DNA of 64,000 bases from the NCBI GenBank assembly GCA_036490475.1, contig DASXDT010000002.1, positions 186,001-250,000 on the forward strand, read 5' to 3'. Positions 8,288 through 18,347 of the stretch are shown in pieces. The notes beneath the pieces are model-generated. The model had not been told where the DNA came from. It worked only from the letters and a program-made list of their open reading frames with translations, and did no database searches. The position numbers were made by a program, and so were the translations under genes. Source of the stretch: Candidatus Tumulicola sp. GTDB taxonomy: Bacteria; Vulcanimicrobiota; Vulcanimicrobiia; Vulcanimicrobiales; Vulcanimicrobiaceae. Every line of letters starts with the position of its first letter. Position 1 is the first letter of the stretch.

Positions 8288-9513
8288 GGGCCGCTCACGA
8301 TCGCACCGTTCTTGACGACGCAGGCTGCGAGATTTCCACCGAACTGCCAGCCGAACTCATCGGGCGATCCGATCTGCAACGCAACGAGATCGGCTACGCT
8401 TCCGGGACGAATCGTTCCGGCATCTTCGCGCAACGAGGTGGCCGCTGCACGTGTGACGCCGTACAGCGCTTCAGCTGCCGACAGTCCGAAGAGCTTACGG
8501 CCAAAATATGCGACCGTTTGAATGTTGAAGCACGGCGACGTCCCGGGATTATAGTCGCTCGCCAGCGCGACGCTGCCGCCCCCATCTAACAACGCACGCA
8601 CCGGCGCGCGCCGCGGAAGATCGAGGTACGCAATCGTCGCCGGACAGGCGACGGTGACGATGCCGCGGCCGGCGATCGACGCGACGTCACCGTCGGTGAT
8701 GAAGTTGCAATGGTCGACGGCATCGACCCCGCACTCTACGGCCATCGCCGCGGCGCCGCCGTAGGACATTTCGTCGCAGTGAACCCGCAGGCGCAAACCG
8801 TTTTCGCGCGCGGCCTGCAAATATCGACGCGTCTGCTCTGGCGAAAAGAAACCGGGCTCGCAGAACGCATCCGCATATTTAGCACCGTGCCCGGCCGCGA
8901 CCGGGAGTAACTGATCGATCAGATAGTCGATGAACGCATCGTTCCCTTCGCGTTCGAACTCCGGCGGGAGCGCGTGGGCGCCAAGCACGGTCGACACCAA
9001 CGACGGGACGCCGACATCGGCGCGATGCTGGTCGATCAAGTCGAGCAGCGCCGCTTCGCCTGGTTTGTGCAACGCGTAGCCGCTCTTTACTTCGAGCGTC
9101 GTCGTTCCGTGCAGCAACATGGTGTGCAAGCGTGGGCCGAGCAACTCGCGATAGAAGCGCTGCGGATCGAGCAACGCCTCGCGCGTGCGCTCGACCGTGT
9201 ACGCCATTCCAAGCGGTGCCGGCAATCCGGATACTCGCGCGGCAAAGTCAGGTTCGCGGTCGCCGCTAAAAAATGGATGGGCGTGCGCGTCGACCATGCC
9301 CGGCACCACCACGCTCCGGCCCAAATCGAGTACATCGACCGAGCGCCGGTCGCGCGTAATCTCGACGGCCGGACCGACGGCCACGACGCGTCCGTTCTCG
9401 ATCGCGATCGCACCGTCGTCGATCGTGCCCAACCCGTCGAAGTCGATGCGCGATTGCGGCGCGTCGGTATCGCATGTAACGATCGTCCGCGCACGGACGA
9501 TCAGAGCCGCCAA
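8284..9513 (-). CDS. hutI: Imidazolonepropionase
   Basis: 409 aa counted from a TTG at 9513, which has an AAAGG ribosome site 9 bases upstream and gives the usual family length; a longer frame back to 9591 would overlap hutU deeply with Arg-rich sequence. HutI features: metal site [18 protein letters not shown] (HAH at ~77-79), [28 protein letters not shown], and [12 protein letters not shown] with its catalytic Asp. It opens the imidazolone ring of 4-imidazolone-5-propanoate to give N-formiminoglutamate. It overlaps the hutU stop by 13 bp and hutF by 4 bp, so hutU-hutI-hutF is one operon. Confidence 0.95.
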   Translation of the reverse strand: MAALIVRARTIVTCDTDAPQSRIDFDGLGTIDDGAIAIENGRVVAVGPAVEITRDRRSVDVLDLGRSVVVPGMVDAHAHPFFSGDREPDFAARVSGLPAPLGMAYTVERTREALLDPQRFYRELLGPRLHTMLLHGTTTLEVKSGYALHKPGEAALLDLIDQHRADVGVPSLVSTVLGAHALPPEFEREGNDAFIDYLIDQLLPVAAGHGAKYADAFCEPGFFSPEQTRRYLQAARENGLRLRVHCDEMSYGGAAAMAVECGVDAVDHCNFITDGDVASIAGRGIVTVACPATIAYLDLPRRAPVRALLDGGGSVALASDYNPGTSPCFNIQTVAYFGRKLFGLSAAEALYGVTRAAATSLREDAGTIRPGSVADLVALQIGSPDEFGWQFGGNLAACVVKNGAIVSGP

Positions 9514-11159
9514 TCGATGCCTTTTGCGTCTGCGGTCACGATGGCTTCTTCGTATCCGGCGTCCGCATGGCGCACGACGCCCATACCGCAATCCGTCGTC
9601 AACACGCAGCCCAGACGCTCGCGCGTTTCATCCGTCCCATCGGCGACCACCACCATGCCGGCGTGCAGGCTATATCCGATACCGACGCCGCCGCCATGGT
9701 GGAAACTCACCCAGTGTGCGCCGGCGGCGGTATTCAACAGCGCGTTGAGTATCGGCCAATCGGCGATGGCATCGCTACCGTCTTTCATCGCTTCGGTTTC
9801 GCGATATGGAGAGGCGACGCTACCGGTGTCCAAGTGATCGCGACCGATGACGATCGGTGCTTTGACGGCGCCGGTACGAACCAGCTCGTTGAACGCAAGC
9901 CCGGCTTTGGCGCGATCGCCGAAAGCCAACCAGCAAATACGCGCCGGTAAACCCTGAAACGCGATACGTTCCTGAGCGAGACCAATCCAACGCGCCAGCG
10001 ACTCGTCGTCTGGAAACAAGCGTAGCAACTCTTCGTCGCAGCGCGCGATATCGTCGGGATCGCCGGAGAGCGCCGCGAACCGAAACGGACCGGATCCGCG
10101 ACAGAATAACGGCCGGACGAAGGCCGGCACGAATCCGGGAAACGCGAACGCTCGCTCGAAGCCGCCGCGCTGCGCTTGCGCGCGAATGTTGTTGCCGTAG
10201 TCGAACGTGACCGAACCGTTGTCTTGAAAACGAACCATCGCTTCGACGTGTGCGACGCAACTTTCCAACGCGCGCCGTTCGTATTCCACCGGATCGGCGG
10301 TCCGCAGGGCAGCGGCTTCGTCTAACGTCAGACCGGCCGGAACGTAGCCATTCAGCAGGTCGTGCGCCGACGTCTGATCGGTCACCGCGTCTGGGCGCAA
10401 TCCGGCGTCGAACAGTGCAGAAAACTCGACCGCCGCATTGCCTTCGTAACCAATCGAAATTGCTTGTCCTGCATTTCGAGCAACCAGCGCTTCTCGAAGC
10501 GCTTCGTCGCGCGACGCGACCACGCGATCGAGGTAGCGCAACTCGCGACGGCGCTCGAGACGGCTGCGGTCGACATCGACCACGAGTGCGACGCCTCCGT
10601 TCATCGTGATCGCTAACGGTTGCGCGCCGCCCATACCGCCAACGCCGGCCGTCAGCGCGATACGCCCGCGCAAGGTTCCGTCAAAGTGCTGGCGGGCGAG
10701 CTCGGCAAACGTCTCGTAGGTTCCTTGCACGATGCCTTGCGTGCCGATATAGATCCACGAACCCGCAGTCATTTGCCCGTACATCGTCAGGCCTTGTGCC
10801 TCGAGTTCGCGAAACGTCTTCCAGTTGGCCCAGTTAGGAACGAGATTCGAGTTGGCGATGATGACGCGGGGTGCGCGTGCGTGCGTCTTCCACACCGCGA
10901 CGGGCTTGCCGCTTTGCACCACGAGCGTTTCGTCGGATTCCAAACGGCGCAGCGTGCGAACGATCGCGTCGAACGCCTCCCACGAACGCGCCGCCCGGCC
11001 GTTGCCGCCGTACACGACGAGATCGTCGGGGCGTTCTGCCACTTCCGGATCCAGATTATTTTCGAGCATTCGCAACGCGGCTTCTTGCGGCCAGCCTTTA
11101 CACCGTAATTCCGTACCGCGCGCTGCGCGAACTCGACGCGAGTTTACCGTGGTCGCCAT
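9501..11159 (-). CDS. hutU: Urocanate hydratase
   Basis: 552 aa, normal for the family. Diagnostic blocks: [35 protein letters not shown], the NAD+-contacting [12 protein letters not shown], and C-terminal [15 protein letters not shown]. It hydrates urocanate to imidazolonepropionate with tightly bound NAD+, in the cytoplasm. I chose ATG 11159 ([15 protein letters not shown]); ATG 11177 (adding MERSPI) is possible, and neither has a strong ribosome site. The gene is divergent from the TonB receptor with about 50 bp between starts, so both share a short control region. Confidence 0.96.
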   Translation of the reverse strand: MATTVNSRRVRAARGTELRCKGWPQEAALRMLENNLDPEVAERPDDLVVYGGNGRAARSWEAFDAIVRTLRRLESDETLVVQSGKPVAVWKTHARAPRVIIANSNLVPNWANWKTFRELEAQGLTMYGQMTAGSWIYIGTQGIVQGTYETFAELARQHFDGTLRGRIALTAGVGGMGGAQPLAITMNGGVALVVDVDRSRLERRRELRYLDRVVASRDEALREALVARNAGQAISIGYEGNAAVEFSALFDAGLRPDAVTDQTSAHDLLNGYVPAGLTLDEAAALRTADPVEYERRALESCVAHVEAMVRFQDNGSVTFDYGNNIRAQAQRGGFERAFAFPGFVPAFVRPLFCRGSGPFRFAALSGDPDDIARCDEELLRLFPDDESLARWIGLAQERIAFQGLPARICWLAFGDRAKAGLAFNELVRTGAVKAPIVIGRDHLDTGSVASPYRETEAMKDGSDAIADWPILNALLNTAAGAHWVSFHHGGGVGIGYSLHAGMVVVADGTDETRERLGCVLTTDCGMGVVRHADAGYEEAIVTADAKGIDWRL

Positions 11160-11213
11160 AATAGGCGAGCGTTCCATCAGGGGATGGTCGATGCCTTGAG
11201 CGAAGGCTCGCCG
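11160..11213. promoter_or_regulatory. Short shared control region of hutU and the TonB receptor with inverted repeats
   Basis: The 54 bp between the divergent starts hold GGCGAGC (11164-11170) and its complement GCTCGCC (11206-11212), plus CCATC (11174-11178) and GATGG (11183-11187). Such inverted repeats could be an operator for both genes. No clear -35/-10 pair is visible. No HutC-type repressor gene is in the window. Confidence 0.35.
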
Positions 11214-14200
11214 ATGAACATCCGCGTCATTGTTTTTCTGAGCGCAGCCATCGTTTTTTTCGGCCGCACATGCGTCTTCGCCGGAACGACCGGATCCATA
11301 ACCGGCATCGTCACCACCCCCACCGGCGCAGCGGTCGGCGCCGTACGCGTGACCGCCGTTAGCCCTTCGCAGAGCAGCAGCGTTACGACCGATGCATCCG
11401 GTCACTTTACGATGCTCTCACTCGCTCCGGATACGTACACCATTACGATCGTCAAAGCCGGATTCCAAACCGTCACGACGACCGGTATTTCGGTCTTCGC
11501 CGATCAATCACAAGCGTTGCGCTTGAGCATACAGACCGCGCTCAAGACAATTGCGACGGTCACCACGCGCTCGTCGATGGACGTCGTTAAACCCGGAACC
11601 ACCAGCGATGTGTATTCCGTGAACTCCGCCGTTAGCCAAGCGGTACAAGGCGTCGGCGGCGGCGGTAATTTGAACAACGCCTATTCGGCCATCGCGACGG
11701 TCCCCGGCGCGTTCGTTCCGCCGAACCAGCAAGGCTGGGATCAAGTGGTGTATATTCGCGGCGGAAGTTACGACCAGATTGGCTACGAGTTCGACGGCGT
11801 ACCCGTCAACCGATCGTTCGACAACTATCCGGGCGGCACAGCCGGCACCCTCGGACAGCAAGAGCTGCAGGTGTACGCCGGCGGGGGCACGGCCGGAGAA
11901 AGTGCCAGCGGCCTGGCCGGCTTTATCAACCAAGTCATCAAGACCGGAACGTTTCCCGGTTACGCCAACGTGAGCGCCGGCATCGGCTCGCCGACGTTCT
12001 ACCACGATGTAGAAATCGAAGCCGGCGGAGCAACGCCCGACCGCCTATTCTCCTATTACGTCGGCATCGGCGGCTACAATCAGGATTACCGCTATCTCGA
12101 TCAGTTCAACGGTTCGAATTTAGGCGATGTTTGGGGCTATTCGATTATCGCCGACAACACGGCCCACTTGTATTTTGGCGGCGTGTTCCCAACGTGCGGA
12201 TACACCGCGCCGCAAGATTCGGGCTATTATCAGGGCCCGAACGAATCGCCGGTGTACAATCCGTTCGATCTGCGTCAGGGACAGCGCGGATACGTCGGAA
12301 AGCCCCAGGGTATCTCTGAAAATCCCGGCTGCTATCAAACGGTCACCCCGGCGTACGCTAGCTACAACTGGATCGCCGATCGCGAAAACGTTGCAAATTT
12401 CCACATCGGCATTCCGCATAAGCGTGACGCCGGCCGCGACGACGTCCAGATCCTCTACAACGTCACCGCGATGCAGAGCTCGTTCTACAGTTCTCAGAAC
12501 GACTTGGGGCCGCACCTCGTGCAGCAGTTGAACGAAGTCGTCTACGGTCGCAACATTCCGCAAGTATGGGGCGACTTTTTGACGTGGCCCACCGGCACGT
12601 ACTTCGGCGAGAGCCCCGGCAAGGTGTCGCCGACCGCCTACTACATGCCCAGTTCGCCCAGCGGCCGCTGCGCGAACATTACGCCGTATCGAGTCCCCGG
12701 ACGTGCGCCGGCGATTCCGAGCGCGTGCGCCGGCGGTGACTACTCGGCGGTTCCAAACGACGCACAGGATGCGTTTTGGAACAACGCCTCTATCTTCAAG
12801 CTGCAATACCAGCACAATATCGGTTCGAACGCGTATCTGCGCCTGTACGGCTACTCGTTTTACTCCGACTGGTTGCAGACTAGTCCGCTCAGTTATGCGT
12901 CCGAACTCTACGGCTTCGGTGTAACAAGCTACGACTACGAACTAGAATCGCACACCCGCGGCATCGCCATGGAGTTCGCCGACCAGATCGACCCGAAATC
13001 GCTGCTAACCTTTAACGCCAACTTTACGACCGCGAGCACCAACCGGTATAACAACACCAACTTCAATAATCTCTTGGGTACCGACGCGACGAACCTCACC
13101 AACGGTACAGAGTGTTTCAGCAAAATAACGGGCAACGTGAGGCCGTGTAATAGCCCGAGGACGAGCGGCACCTTCGGTAATCCGGAGCCGACACCAGCAA
13201 TTCCCGGCGCGCAATGGGAAATCACGAATACGGGCGACTCCGGTTTCGTCAATAACGTTACACCCAGCTTCACTGCCATCGCCCTGCAAGACGAATGGAG
13301 CCCGACCGACAAACTCATCGTCAATCTGGGCTTGCGCGACGAAATATACGCGTACGATCTCGCAAACACGTCGAGCAACGGCCAAAACTTCTGGTTCCTC
13401 GCCGGGCAGCGCGAGTTTTGTTATAACCCGGTCACCCTGCAACCGTATCTTCATGCCGTGCCGCCCGCCAGTGGACGCCCGAACAATCCATTCATTACCT
13501 TCAATTGCCCGGTCGATGATTCGATCCCGGCCCATCCCGTGCAGACCGTTCACCCCGACGGCAAAGACGGGCATCTGCTGCTGAGCAATCAATACGATCC
13601 GCACGTTTCCGACAACGCCTTTACACCGCAGTTGGGAGCGACGTACACCATCAACAACGACACCGTGCTACGCCTTTCGGCCGGCCGCTTCGCTCAAGAG
13701 CCGGAGACCTATCAAGTGCAATATAACGCCAAGGACAGTAACCTCGCGTACGACTTGTTCCAAGCGTTTTGGCAATATGGCTACACGACACCACGGCACG
13801 ATCCGGCCGTGCAGTATTCGAACAACTTCGACGCATCGCTCGAGAAGCGACTCAAGGGCACAGATATGTCGTTCAAGCTCTCGCCGTTTTATCGCTACGC
13901 GACCAACCAAGTCTATAGCGTTTCTCTACCGTTCGGTCTGAGCGGTGGCCTCAACAGTGGCATCGAGCGAGTCGACGGCGTCGAGTTCGAATTTACGAAA
14001 GGCGATTTCAATAAAGACGGGCTCGCGTTTATCCTCTCCTACACGTATACGAACGCGGCAGAAAAATGGGCCAACTATCCGGGCACATCCATCAACCCGA
14101 TCGACCCGTACAATCAAGACATCGCGAACTTCAACGGCCTGACGAAGGGCGGCGGCGGTTCGCGTTGCTACGAAAACGATAAGCACGGAAACGTCTATCC

Positions 14201-14972
14201 CGATCCGAGTTGCGCGCAGCTCAAGCCCGGATACAATCCGGCGATTCTCAACCCGTATTACGGGATGAAGCAGCAACCGCTTCTCGACCGCAACGGATGG
14301 TATCCGGTCGGACTCGACTACGGCTATCTCTCTCCGAGCGTGCTGAGCGCGGTGGTCAATTATAAACACCATAAGTTTTCGATCACGCCGGCACTCACGT
14401 TCAACGAGGGCCAGCCCTACGGAAATCCCGCCGATACGATGGGCATCGATCCCCGCACGTGCACGGCCAACTCATCGAAAATCGTCGACTCTCCCATCCA
14501 TAGCAGCAACCCGCTACAGGCGGATTATACGAGCTGCGGACTTGCTGCAACGCAAAACGGCACGTCCGCCGGCGTTCTCTACATTCCCAATCCGCAGACC
14601 GCAAAGTTCGATTCGTTCGGTGCGTTCCGGCAGCCGTCGCAGTTGAACCTGAGCATGTCGATGGGATATCAGATCACGCCGAGGATCAAGGCCAACTTGC
14701 TACTGGCAAACCTTGCGAACGCGTGTTTCGGCGGTTCGTCGGAACCGTGGACCAAACAGTTTCCGCCCAACTCATACACGTGTGGATACATTTCAAACTA
14801 TTATTACGTGTCGAACTTCTACAACGGTACGTCGCCCAACGACCGGGGCGCGAACGGCGTGGCGCTCAATCCCGCGTTTTCGCAATCGTATATTCCGGCG
14901 TATGCGGACGCGAATTCCTTCGTACTGCCCGGACCCTTCAACGCCTATTTGACGGTGGATATCAAGATCTAG
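11214..14972 (+). CDS. TonB-dependent receptor with N-terminal carboxypeptidase-regulatory-like domain
   Basis: 1252-aa outer-membrane receptor. A signal peptide ([18 protein letters not shown]...FAG) from ATG 11214, with GAAGG upstream, leads into a CarboxypepD_reg/Cna-B-like beta domain ([20 protein letters not shown] through ~110). A plug domain follows ([20 protein letters not shown], ~180-260) and then a long aromatic-rich beta-barrel, ending in LTVDIKI as expected for barrel insertion. It lies between hutH and hutU on the opposite strand, sharing a control region with hutU, so uptake of histidine, urocanate, imidazole compounds or peptides is a reasonable guess. Its stop overlaps the hutH stop by 4 bp (CTAG). 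Confidence 0.93.
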   Translation: MNIRVIVFLSAAIVFFGRTCVFAGTTGSITGIVTTPTGAAVGAVRVTAVSPSQSSSVTTDASGHFTMLSLAPDTYTITIVKAGFQTVTTTGISVFADQSQALRLSIQTALKTIATVTTRSSMDVVKPGTTSDVYSVNSAVSQAVQGVGGGGNLNNAYSAIATVPGAFVPPNQQGWDQVVYIRGGSYDQIGYEFDGVPVNRSFDNYPGGTAGTLGQQELQVYAGGGTAGESASGLAGFINQVIKTGTFPGYANVSAGIGSPTFYHDVEIEAGGATPDRLFSYYVGIGGYNQDYRYLDQFNGSNLGDVWGYSIIADNTAHLYFGGVFPTCGYTAPQDSGYYQGPNESPVYNPFDLRQGQRGYVGKPQGISENPGCYQTVTPAYASYNWIADRENVANFHIGIPHKRDAGRDDVQILYNVTAMQSSFYSSQNDLGPHLVQQLNEVVYGRNIPQVWGDFLTWPTGTYFGESPGKVSPTAYYMPSSPSGRCANITPYRVPGRAPAIPSACAGGDYSAVPNDAQDAFWNNASIFKLQYQHNIGSNAYLRLYGYSFYSDWLQTSPLSYASELYGFGVTSYDYELESHTRGIAMEFADQIDPKSLLTFNANFTTASTNRYNNTNFNNLLGTDATNLTNGTECFSKITGNVRPCNSPRTSGTFGNPEPTPAIPGAQWEITNTGDSGFVNNVTPSFTAIALQDEWSPTDKLIVNLGLRDEIYAYDLANTSSNGQNFWFLAGQREFCYNPVTLQPYLHAVPPASGRPNNPFITFNCPVDDSIPAHPVQTVHPDGKDGHLLLSNQYDPHVSDNAFTPQLGATYTINNDTVLRLSAGRFAQEPETYQVQYNAKDSNLAYDLFQAFWQYGYTTPRHDPAVQYSNNFDASLEKRLKGTDMSFKLSPFYRYATNQVYSVSLPFGLSGGLNSGIERVDGVEFEFTKGDFNKDGLAFILSYTYTNAAEKWANYPGTSINPIDPYNQDIANFNGLTKGGGGSRCYENDKHGNVYPDPSCAQLKPGYNPAILNPYYGMKQQPLLDRNGWYPVGLDYGYLSPSVLSAVVNYKHHKFSITPALTFNEGQPYGNPADTMGIDPRTCTANSSKIVDSPIHSSNPLQADYTSCGLAATQNGTSAGVLYIPNPQTAKFDSFGAFRQPSQLNLSMSMGYQITPRIKANLLLANLANACFGGSSEPWTKQFPPNSYTCGYISNYYYVSNFYNGTSPNDRGANGVALNPAFSQSYIPAYADANSFVLPGPFNAYLTVDIKI

Positions 14973-16510
14973 GCGGGTTCGACCGACGATGTTAAGGCGC
15001 AGCCGCTGGCTGAAACGGCCGCTGCTACCAGCGATCCAGAAGCGATAAGCCGGCGCGCAGATACGATATCGGGCGCCGGCGAACGGTCCTCGGTCCACGG
15101 TGCGATCGTCTGTCGCGCGACGTCGTAGGCGGCCTGCGTTCCCGCGCCCGATTTCAGCGGCCGGCGGAAATCGGTCGCCGTCACCGCACCGAGCAACTCG
15201 CACGCCAGCGCGCCTTCGACGTTGTCGAGCACGCGAATCAAATTGTTTGCCGACGTCATGCCCATGCTGACGTGGTCTTCCTGACCGGCCGATGTGGGTA
15301 TCGAATCGACACTGGACGGCCACGCTAGCCCTTTGTTGTCGTTGACGAGCGCCGCGGCCGCGTACTGCACGATCATCAGGCCCGACTGCAATCCCGAACG
15401 ACCGGTCAGGAACAACGGAAGGTCGCGGTCCTCGGCATTAAGCAGCAGATACAGACGGCGCTCGGCGATCGACGCGATCTCGGAAATCGCCATCTTCAGG
15501 TAATCGAGTGTGAGCGCGACCGGCTCGCCGTGAAAGTTGCCGCCGGATATGAACACGCCGTCTTCCGGAAAAACCAACGGATTGTCGGTAACCGAGTTCG
15601 CCTCAATATAGGTGACGTTTCGTGCGTGTGCGATCGCATCGCGCACGGCGCCATGCACCACCGGAATGCAGCGGAACGAGTACGGGTCCTGAACCCGTCC
15701 GCACTCGGCATGCGACTGCACGATCTGCGAGCCGGCCAGTAGCGCTCGTAGGTTGCGTGCGACGGCGAGTTGGCCCGGATGGGGACGCAACGCGTTCAAG
15801 CGCCGGTCGAAGACGCGTTCCGTTCCGAGATAGGCTTCGAGCGACATCGCAGAAATCACGTCGGCGGCGGCAGCGAGACGCTCGGCCCGCAAGACGCCTA
15901 AGGCCGCGACCGCGGTCATGACTTGGGTGCCGTTGATGAGCGCTAGGCCCTCTTTAGGACCGAGCGTCACCGGGCTCAGACCGGCGCGCTCGAGTGCGAC
16001 CACGCTCGGCAATCGCTCGCCTTCGAAATACGCTTCGCCTTCGCCGATCAGCACCAACGCCATGTGTGCCAGTGGTGCCAAATCACCGCTAGCGCCGACG
16101 GAGCCCTGACATGGAACGACCGCGGTGACGTCGCGATTCAACGACTCGACGATCAAGTCCAGCGTCGCGGGCGCGACACCCGAATAACCGGCCGATAACG
16201 AGTTCGCGCGTAGCGCGCTGGCCGCGCGAACGATGCGGGGATCGAGCGGCGCTCCGGTGCCAGCGGCGTGGCTTCGAACCAGGTTCAGCTGGAGCTGAGC
16301 GGCATCGCTGGGGGCGACCGGAACGTGCGCCAGCCGGCCGAAGCCGGTCGTGACACCGTAAATCGCTTCTCCACTGGCAAATCGCTCGTCGACGAACTCG
16401 CGCGCACGAAGGACAGCCGCCCGCGCCGGTTCGGAGATTCGGACGAGCGACCCATCGGCAATGGCTTCAATCGACTCGAGCGAACAGTTCCGGCCGTTGA
16501 GTTCGACCAT
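14969..16510 (-). CDS. hutH: Histidine ammonia-lyase
   Basis: 513 aa from ATG 16510 (GGAG just upstream); a GTG 24 bases further up (16534) would lie only 3 bp after the preceding stop. The self-forming MIO cofactor triad Ala-Ser-Gly is at ~140-142 in GSVGASGDLAPLAH. Other family blocks: YGVTTGFG, NGTQVMTA, DPYSFRCIPVVHG, SGGNFHGEPVA, TSAGQEDHVSMG. It removes ammonia from L-histidine to give trans-urocanate, the first step of the pathway. It is separated from hutU-I-F by the oppositely oriented TonB receptor but keeps their strand, so it is transcribed separately, probably with the 159-aa gene upstream. Confidence 0.97.
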   Translation of the reverse strand: MVELNGRNCSLESIEAIADGSLVRISEPARAAVLRAREFVDERFASGEAIYGVTTGFGRLAHVPVAPSDAAQLQLNLVRSHAAGTGAPLDPRIVRAASALRANSLSAGYSGVAPATLDLIVESLNRDVTAVVPCQGSVGASGDLAPLAHMALVLIGEGEAYFEGERLPSVVALERAGLSPVTLGPKEGLALINGTQVMTAVAALGVLRAERLAAAADVISAMSLEAYLGTERVFDRRLNALRPHPGQLAVARNLRALLAGSQIVQSHAECGRVQDPYSFRCIPVVHGAVRDAIAHARNVTYIEANSVTDNPLVFPEDGVFISGGNFHGEPVALTLDYLKMAISEIASIAERRLYLLLNAEDRDLPLFLTGRSGLQSGLMIVQYAAAALVNDNKGLAWPSSVDSIPTSAGQEDHVSMGMTSANNLIRVLDNVEGALACELLGAVTATDFRRPLKSGAGTQAAYDVARQTIAPWTEDRSPAPDIVSARRLIASGSLVAAAVSASGCALTSSVEPA

Positions 16511-16537
16511 TCCACTCCGGCGCGCGACGCTCACGTG

Positions 16538-17017
16538 TTAGAGATTTCTCCAATCGGCCGCGGCCGGTTTGACGAATGGCGGTCCGTTCTGAATGACGAT
16601 GCTCTCGTGGTCGCGCAAAACGATCGTGCGCGGATCGCTGCCATGCCAGCTTTTCCCGTCGACCCAAATCGACAACCGGTTTCCGTGCGGCGCGGTAAGG
16701 CCGGCGGCGCGCGTCCAACTGAGCTCGCGGCCCCAGATATCGAAGAACTGCCCGAGCGTGTAGTTTTTTATCACGGGCGCTTCGATGTGGATATAGCCGT
16801 TGCTATCATGCGTATGGATCCAATAGAGGCAACCCGCCGTCTCGGACATCCCGATACTCGCGGGCACCGTGATCCGCTTTCCGCGATCGTAGAGCTGCAG
16901 TTGCGCGTGCACGTGTTCGGCGACACCTTCGGTTGGGTTGCAATCGACTCCGTCGATCGGCAAACTGCCATAAAAGTTTTGTGCGACGAGCATCGCGACG
17001 ATTCCAAGGATCGGCAT
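16538..17017 (-). CDS. Unknown His-rich protein with N-terminal membrane anchor, first gene of the hutH unit
   Basis: 159 aa. A hydrophobic N-terminus (MPILGIVAMLVAQNFYG) suggests a signal anchor. The body carries conserved-looking His motifs EHVHAQLQLYDRGK, CLYWIHTHDSNGYIHIE and YTLGQFFDIWGRELS, a pattern I recognise from unnamed secreted proteins of soil bacteria. The HVH, HTH and HIE histidines could bind metal. It ends 27 bp before hutH (3 bp if hutH starts at the GTG), so the two are likely co-transcribed. No enzymatic function is assigned. Start choice rests on AAGG about 10 bases upstream of the ATG. Confidence 0.75.
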   Translation of the reverse strand: MPILGIVAMLVAQNFYGSLPIDGVDCNPTEGVAEHVHAQLQLYDRGKRITVPASIGMSETAGCLYWIHTHDSNGYIHIEAPVIKNYTLGQFFDIWGRELSWTRAAGLTAPHGNRLSIWVDGKSWHGSDPRTIVLRDHESIVIQNGPPFVKPAAADWRNL

Positions 17018-17348
17018 GAACGCGGACCTTCGACCTGCATAGTGGATAACCCAACCGGAGCCGGTGCATAAGGCAGAATTCTTGTGGAGAGGCTGTTCAT
17101 TTCCCGAAATCCAGATTGCCGGTCACCATACCGAGTGCTACGATACCTTCACTTCGGATTACGAAGCGCGACACACGTAAAAGTCGCGAGTGTCCGTGCA
17201 TCAAGACGTTGCGCATAGCACGTTGCGGTCGCGGCGCTCGAACCGCCGGCCGGAACGCCTCATCGTTCTCCCACCCGAGAGCGACGGCACCGAACTCGGT
17301 GTGAGGTTACGTCGGAACCCGCCACGACGAACGTTTGGGCGGGTTTCG
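17018..17348. other. Intergenic stretch without a supported gene
   Basis: This 331-bp gap lies between the WYL gene end and the 159-aa gene start, both on the minus strand, so it should contain the promoter of the hutH unit. Open frames here are Arg-rich shadows. The only structure seen is the hairpin at 17316-17345. Confidence 0.5.
17316..17345 (-). terminator. GC-rich hairpin downstream of the WYL regulator
   Basis: AACCCGCC (17316-17323) pairs with GGCGGGTT (17338-17345) around a 14-nt loop, a few bases after the WYL stop. It would end the minus-strand transcript, but only two Ts follow on that strand, so termination is uncertain. Confidence 0.4.
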
Positions 17349-18341
17349 TTATGTCTCGGGGCCCGCTCGGTACTTCTCGGCGATTTCACGGCTCAACGCC
17401 GCCGTGCGTTCGCGCGCCGCAGGCGGATCGAGCACTTCGGCTTGCGCGCCCCAACCGAGGACCCATCGCACGAACTCGTCGACGTCGCTCACGCGGTACA
17501 CGATTTCCACTCCGCCGTCCTCGCGGCGCTCGACGTGCCGATCGGGCAGTACGCGCGCCGCGATCGCGGCTTTCGCGATGCGGGGCGCGAACGCGACGCG
17601 CACATCCAGGACGGGTCCGCCGGCGAAAACGCCGCTGATCGAGCGGGCTGCGAACTCCTCGATTCGAAAATCGGCGGGTCGCACGAACGTCGACGCAAGC
17701 ACGTCTACGTCACCCATGCTGTCGATTGCGAAGGTTCGCGTATCCCGCCGACCGCGGTCGTGACCGACGCAATACACGCGTCCGCCGTTCACGACGAATC
17801 CGTACGGGTCGATGGTGCGAACGCTGGCCTTACCGTCTTTGTCTCGATATGAAAATCGCACCGCCCGCGAGGCTCGCTCGGCAAACGACAAGAACGCGAA
17901 AAAGCGATCGAGGCGCTCGTCGAGTTCGATCGCGGGAAGGCGAAACGCCACCGGCGACTGCGTGGCGACGTGCGCTTCGGCAGTGCGTCCGGCCGTACCG
18001 ACGAGTTTATCGGTGGCCTCATCGATCGACGAACCAATCGTTCCGCCGATGCTCGCACCCAGCGAGCGCAGCGCGACCAAGCCGAAGAGTTCGCCGCTCG
18101 AGAGATCCATTCGTTTGAGGCTGTAGCCGCCGGCAAATCGGTAGGCGTTCGCCGATCGATCGAAATACCAAGGGAACCCGGCGTCCGACAAGATGGAGAG
18201 GTAGCGTCGCAGACTGCGCGTGCTTGGAGCGCGAGCTCCCTCGGCGACGCGCTCTTTGAGCGCCTCAAACGAATGACGCCCTTCGTCGATTGCGTTGAGC
18301 AATCGAACGAGTAAGACGATTTTCGATTCGGCGGCTTCCAC
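17349..18341 (-). CDS. WYL-domain transcriptional regulator
   Basis: 330 aa. The N-terminal ~75 residues look like a DeoR-type winged helix (APSTRSLRRYLSILSDAGFPWYFDR). The centre (~160-215) fits a WYL domain: SRAVRFSYRDKDGKASVRTIDPYGFVVNGGRVYCVGHDR. A WCX-like C-terminal domain follows (VSDVDEFVRWVLGWGAQAEVLDP). WYL regulators sense nucleic acid or nucleotide ligands and control stress, defence or metabolic genes; no defence system is nearby. It starts 6 bp after the stop of the secreted hypothetical gene, so it is probably in an operon with it. Confidence 0.9.
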   Translation of the reverse strand: MEAAESKIVLLVRLLNAIDEGRHSFEALKERVAEGARAPSTRSLRRYLSILSDAGFPWYFDRSANAYRFAGGYSLKRMDLSSGELFGLVALRSLGASIGGTIGSSIDEATDKLVGTAGRTAEAHVATQSPVAFRLPAIELDERLDRFFAFLSFAERASRAVRFSYRDKDGKASVRTIDPYGFVVNGGRVYCVGHDRGRRDTRTFAIDSMGDVDVLASTFVRPADFRIEEFAARSISGVFAGGPVLDVRVAFAPRIAKAAIAARVLPDRHVERREDGGVEIVYRVSDVDEFVRWVLGWGAQAEVLDPPAARERTAALSREIAEKYRAGPET

Positions 18342-18347
18342 GCGTCG

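Noticed and set aside
16268-17071. 267-aa plus-strand frame over hutH and its upstream gene
   Set aside because: Low-quality composition, no motif; both minus-strand genes are clear.
17218-17300. tRNA-like GGTTCGAGC on the minus strand
   Set aside because: The loop does not start with TTC at the right place and no D arm, anticodon arm or acceptor stem can be formed.
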